NCBI RefSeq assembly: GCF_032854445.1
Contig: NC_088304.1
Coordinates: forward strand, 8,131,704 to 8,195,703
Reading direction: 5' to 3'
Length of the DNA stretch: 64,000 bases
Source: Liolophura sinensis
Lineage: Eukaryota; Mollusca; Polyplacophora; Chitonida; Chitonidae
The notes below the pieces were generated by a model that was not told the DNA's origin, made no database searches, and saw nothing but the letters and a program-made list of their open reading frames with translations. Position numbers and translations under genes: made by a program. Positions within the stretch are counted from its first letter, which is position 1; each line of letters starts with the position of its first letter. This document shows positions 61,500 through 64,000 of the stretch, in pieces.

Positions 61500-62240
61500 T
61501 AGAGTGCTGCCTCAGTGAACTACCCTGCCACAGACACCAAGTGCATGTACAACACAATCTCACTGAATTACCGAGCAAAAACACCAAGTCTACATGATAA
61601 TGTCACTTAACTATTCTGCCAACAACACCAAGTGTACACGACAATCTCACTGAACTGCCCTGCAACAGACACCAAGATCTAATGAGTTCAACTAATGTGA
61701 AGATGCAATGTGTACAACTATATGTATCTAGATGTAACGTGTACAACTGTGTGGATGTAATGTGTACAAAAGTGTGGATGTAATGCGTATAACTGTCAGG
61801 ATGTAATGTGTACACCTGTCAAGATGTAATGTGTATAACTATCCAGATGTAATGTGTACAACTGTCAAGATGTAAAGTGTACAAATGTTTAGATTTAATG
61901 TGTACATGTACAATTTTAAATGTACATGTACAGATTTAAAGCATGCAAATGTCCAAATGAAATGTGTACAACTGTCCTGATGTAATGTGTACAACTGTGT
62001 AGATGTAATGTGTACAACTGTTCAGATGCAATATGTACAACTGAGTGCATGCAGATGCAATGTGTACAACTGTCTCGATATAATGTGTACAACTGAGTAC
62101 ATGTAGATGCAATGTATACAAATGTCTAAATCTAATGTGTACAACTGAGTACATGTAGATGTAATGTGTACAACTGTCCAGATCTAATGTGTACAGCTGT
62201 CTAGATGTCATGTGTACAAATGTGTAGATCAAAAGTGTAC
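61500..62240. repeat. Degenerate array with gatgtaatgtgtacaactgt
   Basis: From about 61690, some 22 units of roughly 20-25 bases share atgtaatgtgtacaactg. To the left, looser repeats of caccaagtgtacacgacaat and ctcactgaac occur. Confidence 0.85.
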
Positions 62241-62284
62241 ATGTATGACGCATAAGCTGATGGATATGTACACAGACTGGTACA

Positions 62285-62455
62285 ATTGTTTATTTATTTA
62301 TTTATTTGATGGGTGTTTTACACCGTACTCAAGAATATTTCACTTAAACGATGTCAGCCAGCACTATGGTGGAAGGAAACCAGGCAGAGCCTCGGGAAAG
62401 CCCACAACCATCCGCAGGCAGCTTGCGGATGGTGGACCTTTCCACATACGACAGT
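62285..62455 (-). mobile_element. SINE-like element, family A (truncated)
   Basis: Reverse orientation. Tail tttatttatttgatgggtgt, body ccagcactatggtggaagga and accatccgcaggcagcttgc, with the last part partly inverted (gcttgcggatggtggacctt), and then it breaks off. Confidence 0.85.
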
Positions 62456-63932
62456 ACAACTGTGAACTGTGTATAGTATACAGGTATGCAGACTGACACA
62501 GGTAATCAATACACAGGTAAACACATCTGTGACGTCAGCCACTTACATGTACAGGTGTCATCTGGCATTTAGTAAACTTGATATGATAGTATTGACAAAT
62601 AGGATTTTTACTTCCTCCGACTGTTCAGCATCTAGGTAATATGGCAAGTGAGTCTTCTATTGATCACAGGGTGTGTATGTATGAGGGACATGACTACTGG
62701 CATGGCCAGGTACTGTATTTATAACACACTTGGACACTGCACATCATCTGTGTAACAACTCTGTCAATAATCAGGATAGCAGAACTGAACCAAGTCCAGC
62801 TGGGTCCTGTATACTCAAAGTTTTACGGTGATGTCATACCTAAGCCAGTCATTAGCACAGTGATTGGTCATGTGACTAGAGTACTAGAAGTGAAAACAAA
62901 GCGAATTCAACCAATGTGAGATAGGCATTGAATATGTCGCCTGAATATCAGTGTAATTGTTGCCTCAACATAATTCTTAAATGCAAACAACACACTAGAA
63001 TGAAGTATATGTCAGATAAAAGACCATTAAATATTGATTTGTTTTGTTTTTTTCAGAATATTTTCCATCTACTGTACATGTAGTAAAATAAATTTAAAAC
63101 TTTGGATTCTACTGTGGTATTTTCTGACCATATTGGGACCAGTGATGTCACTTCTGCTTTTTGACCACTGAACACACACAGAATGTTATAGTTCATCATT
63201 CAAAGTGTATCTTCATTTAGAGCTATGAATACATTCAACAAATGGGACCTTTAAACGAACTACTTCAAGCCAAAAATATTGCTGTGGCGTCACTGATAAC
63301 CAAAGGGGCCCAAAAGACCACCACAGAATCCTGTTTTAAATGAATTTTAGTTGGTTAAAAAAAATCCTAAAAAAATAAATCAAACTATTTTCCGGGACGC
63401 TGTTTAATGATCTTTCATCTGATAAATACTTTATTTTAGTGTTTTCTTTGCCTTTACTGTAGAATTTGGCCTGAAAGATATAAACACAGTAAGGAAACAA
63501 GATACAGAGGACATGTGCAAGAGTTCTAAAACCAGGGGAGGGACATATGCAACTACTGGTACCCATCCTTCCTCCGTGGTAATCTTATCCTTCAAATTGA
63601 CTGATTGGTTGACTGTGATGAACGCCATGCTCATGAACTTTTCATCTATATTATGGTGGTCAGTTTTCACTTATTGTCACCTGGCGAGGGAATATACAAA
63701 TTCACCTCATTAACCTTGAAAAAGTATAACTCCTTTTCTTATACAGGCCTAGCATGGTTGGAGTCTTGATGTTTACAATGTCAATTTCATACTCAATGAA
63801 GATTCAGGCTGATTGTCTTTGTTATTGAGTAAGTCTGGAGTAAATAGAAGATACCCACCTAAAGGCCTGCTATCCACACCCACCAAACTGCCACCATATG
63901 TCCCTGCTTGGTTTAGAATAGATTTATTATAC
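62456..63932. other. Non-coding or undetermined stretch near the right edge
   Basis: AT-rich. A minus-strand open stretch at about 63540-63640 (FITVNQSVNLKDKITTEEG) looks somewhat protein-like but I could not fix splice sites or a family. Nothing else is supportable. Confidence 0.4.
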
Positions 63933-64000
63933 CCATGAAGGTGTACGCTCCCCAGCGAATGCTGCCATCTTCTGACTGCTCCACTGTGAAACTGGACATG
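63933..64000 (-). CDS. Possible exon of an upstream gene, cut by the window edge
   Basis: The minus strand reads SFTVEQSEDGSIRWGAYTFM from the edge and then meets a possible donor (TTCATGG|GTATAA). The composition is clearly more protein-like than the surroundings. I do not recognise the family, and the ATG at the edge may be internal. If real, it belongs to a gene whose 3' part lies between here and 59.6 kb or which ends nearby. Confidence 0.35.

Overview
The window is nuclear DNA from an intron-rich animal, most likely a mollusc or another lophotrochozoan. It is AT-rich, has no bacterial-style gene packing, contains GT-AG introns up to about 28 kb, and carries many copies of two dispersed tRNA-derived SINE-like families of a kind I associate with mollusc genomes (recalled, not searched). 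Every gene I can support lies on the minus strand.

Left end (1-5.4 kb): the 5' part of an RMND1 gene (mitochondrial translation factor). One exon encodes a basic, mitochondrial-presequence-like N-terminus and the next encodes the start of the conserved region; the rest lies left of the window. Up to two short upstream exons can be modelled, and they open a second reading frame that overlaps the RMND1 start. From 5.4 to 21.2 kb lies mostly non-coding DNA with minisatellites and SINEs.

Centre and right (21.2-59.6 kb): one gene for a putative zinc metallopeptidase of the yeast YIL108W type (HELGHTFDLAH zinc motif followed by a GIMARG Met-turn). I assembled seven coding exons whose intron phases all agree, giving about 634 residues, provided one missing base in exon 2 is allowed for. 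Intron 2 alone is about 28 kb and is packed with tandem arrays. From 59.6 kb to the right edge is upstream DNA, with a possible exon of another minus-strand gene at the very end.

The most unusual signal is where some of the minisatellites sit. At least four arrays are tandem amplifications of an exon-intron junction itself. The RMND1 exon B donor is repeated about 22 times. The metallopeptidase exon 1 donor is repeated about 19 times and the exon 4 donor 16 times. The exon 5b acceptor is repeated about 4 times. Each donor array starts in coding sequence and runs into the intron, so each gene presents a ladder of near-identical 5' splice sites. The distal copies drift out of frame while the proximal ones stay open. 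I found no rRNA, CRISPR array or autonomous transposon. All family assignments come from reading and memory; no database was searched.
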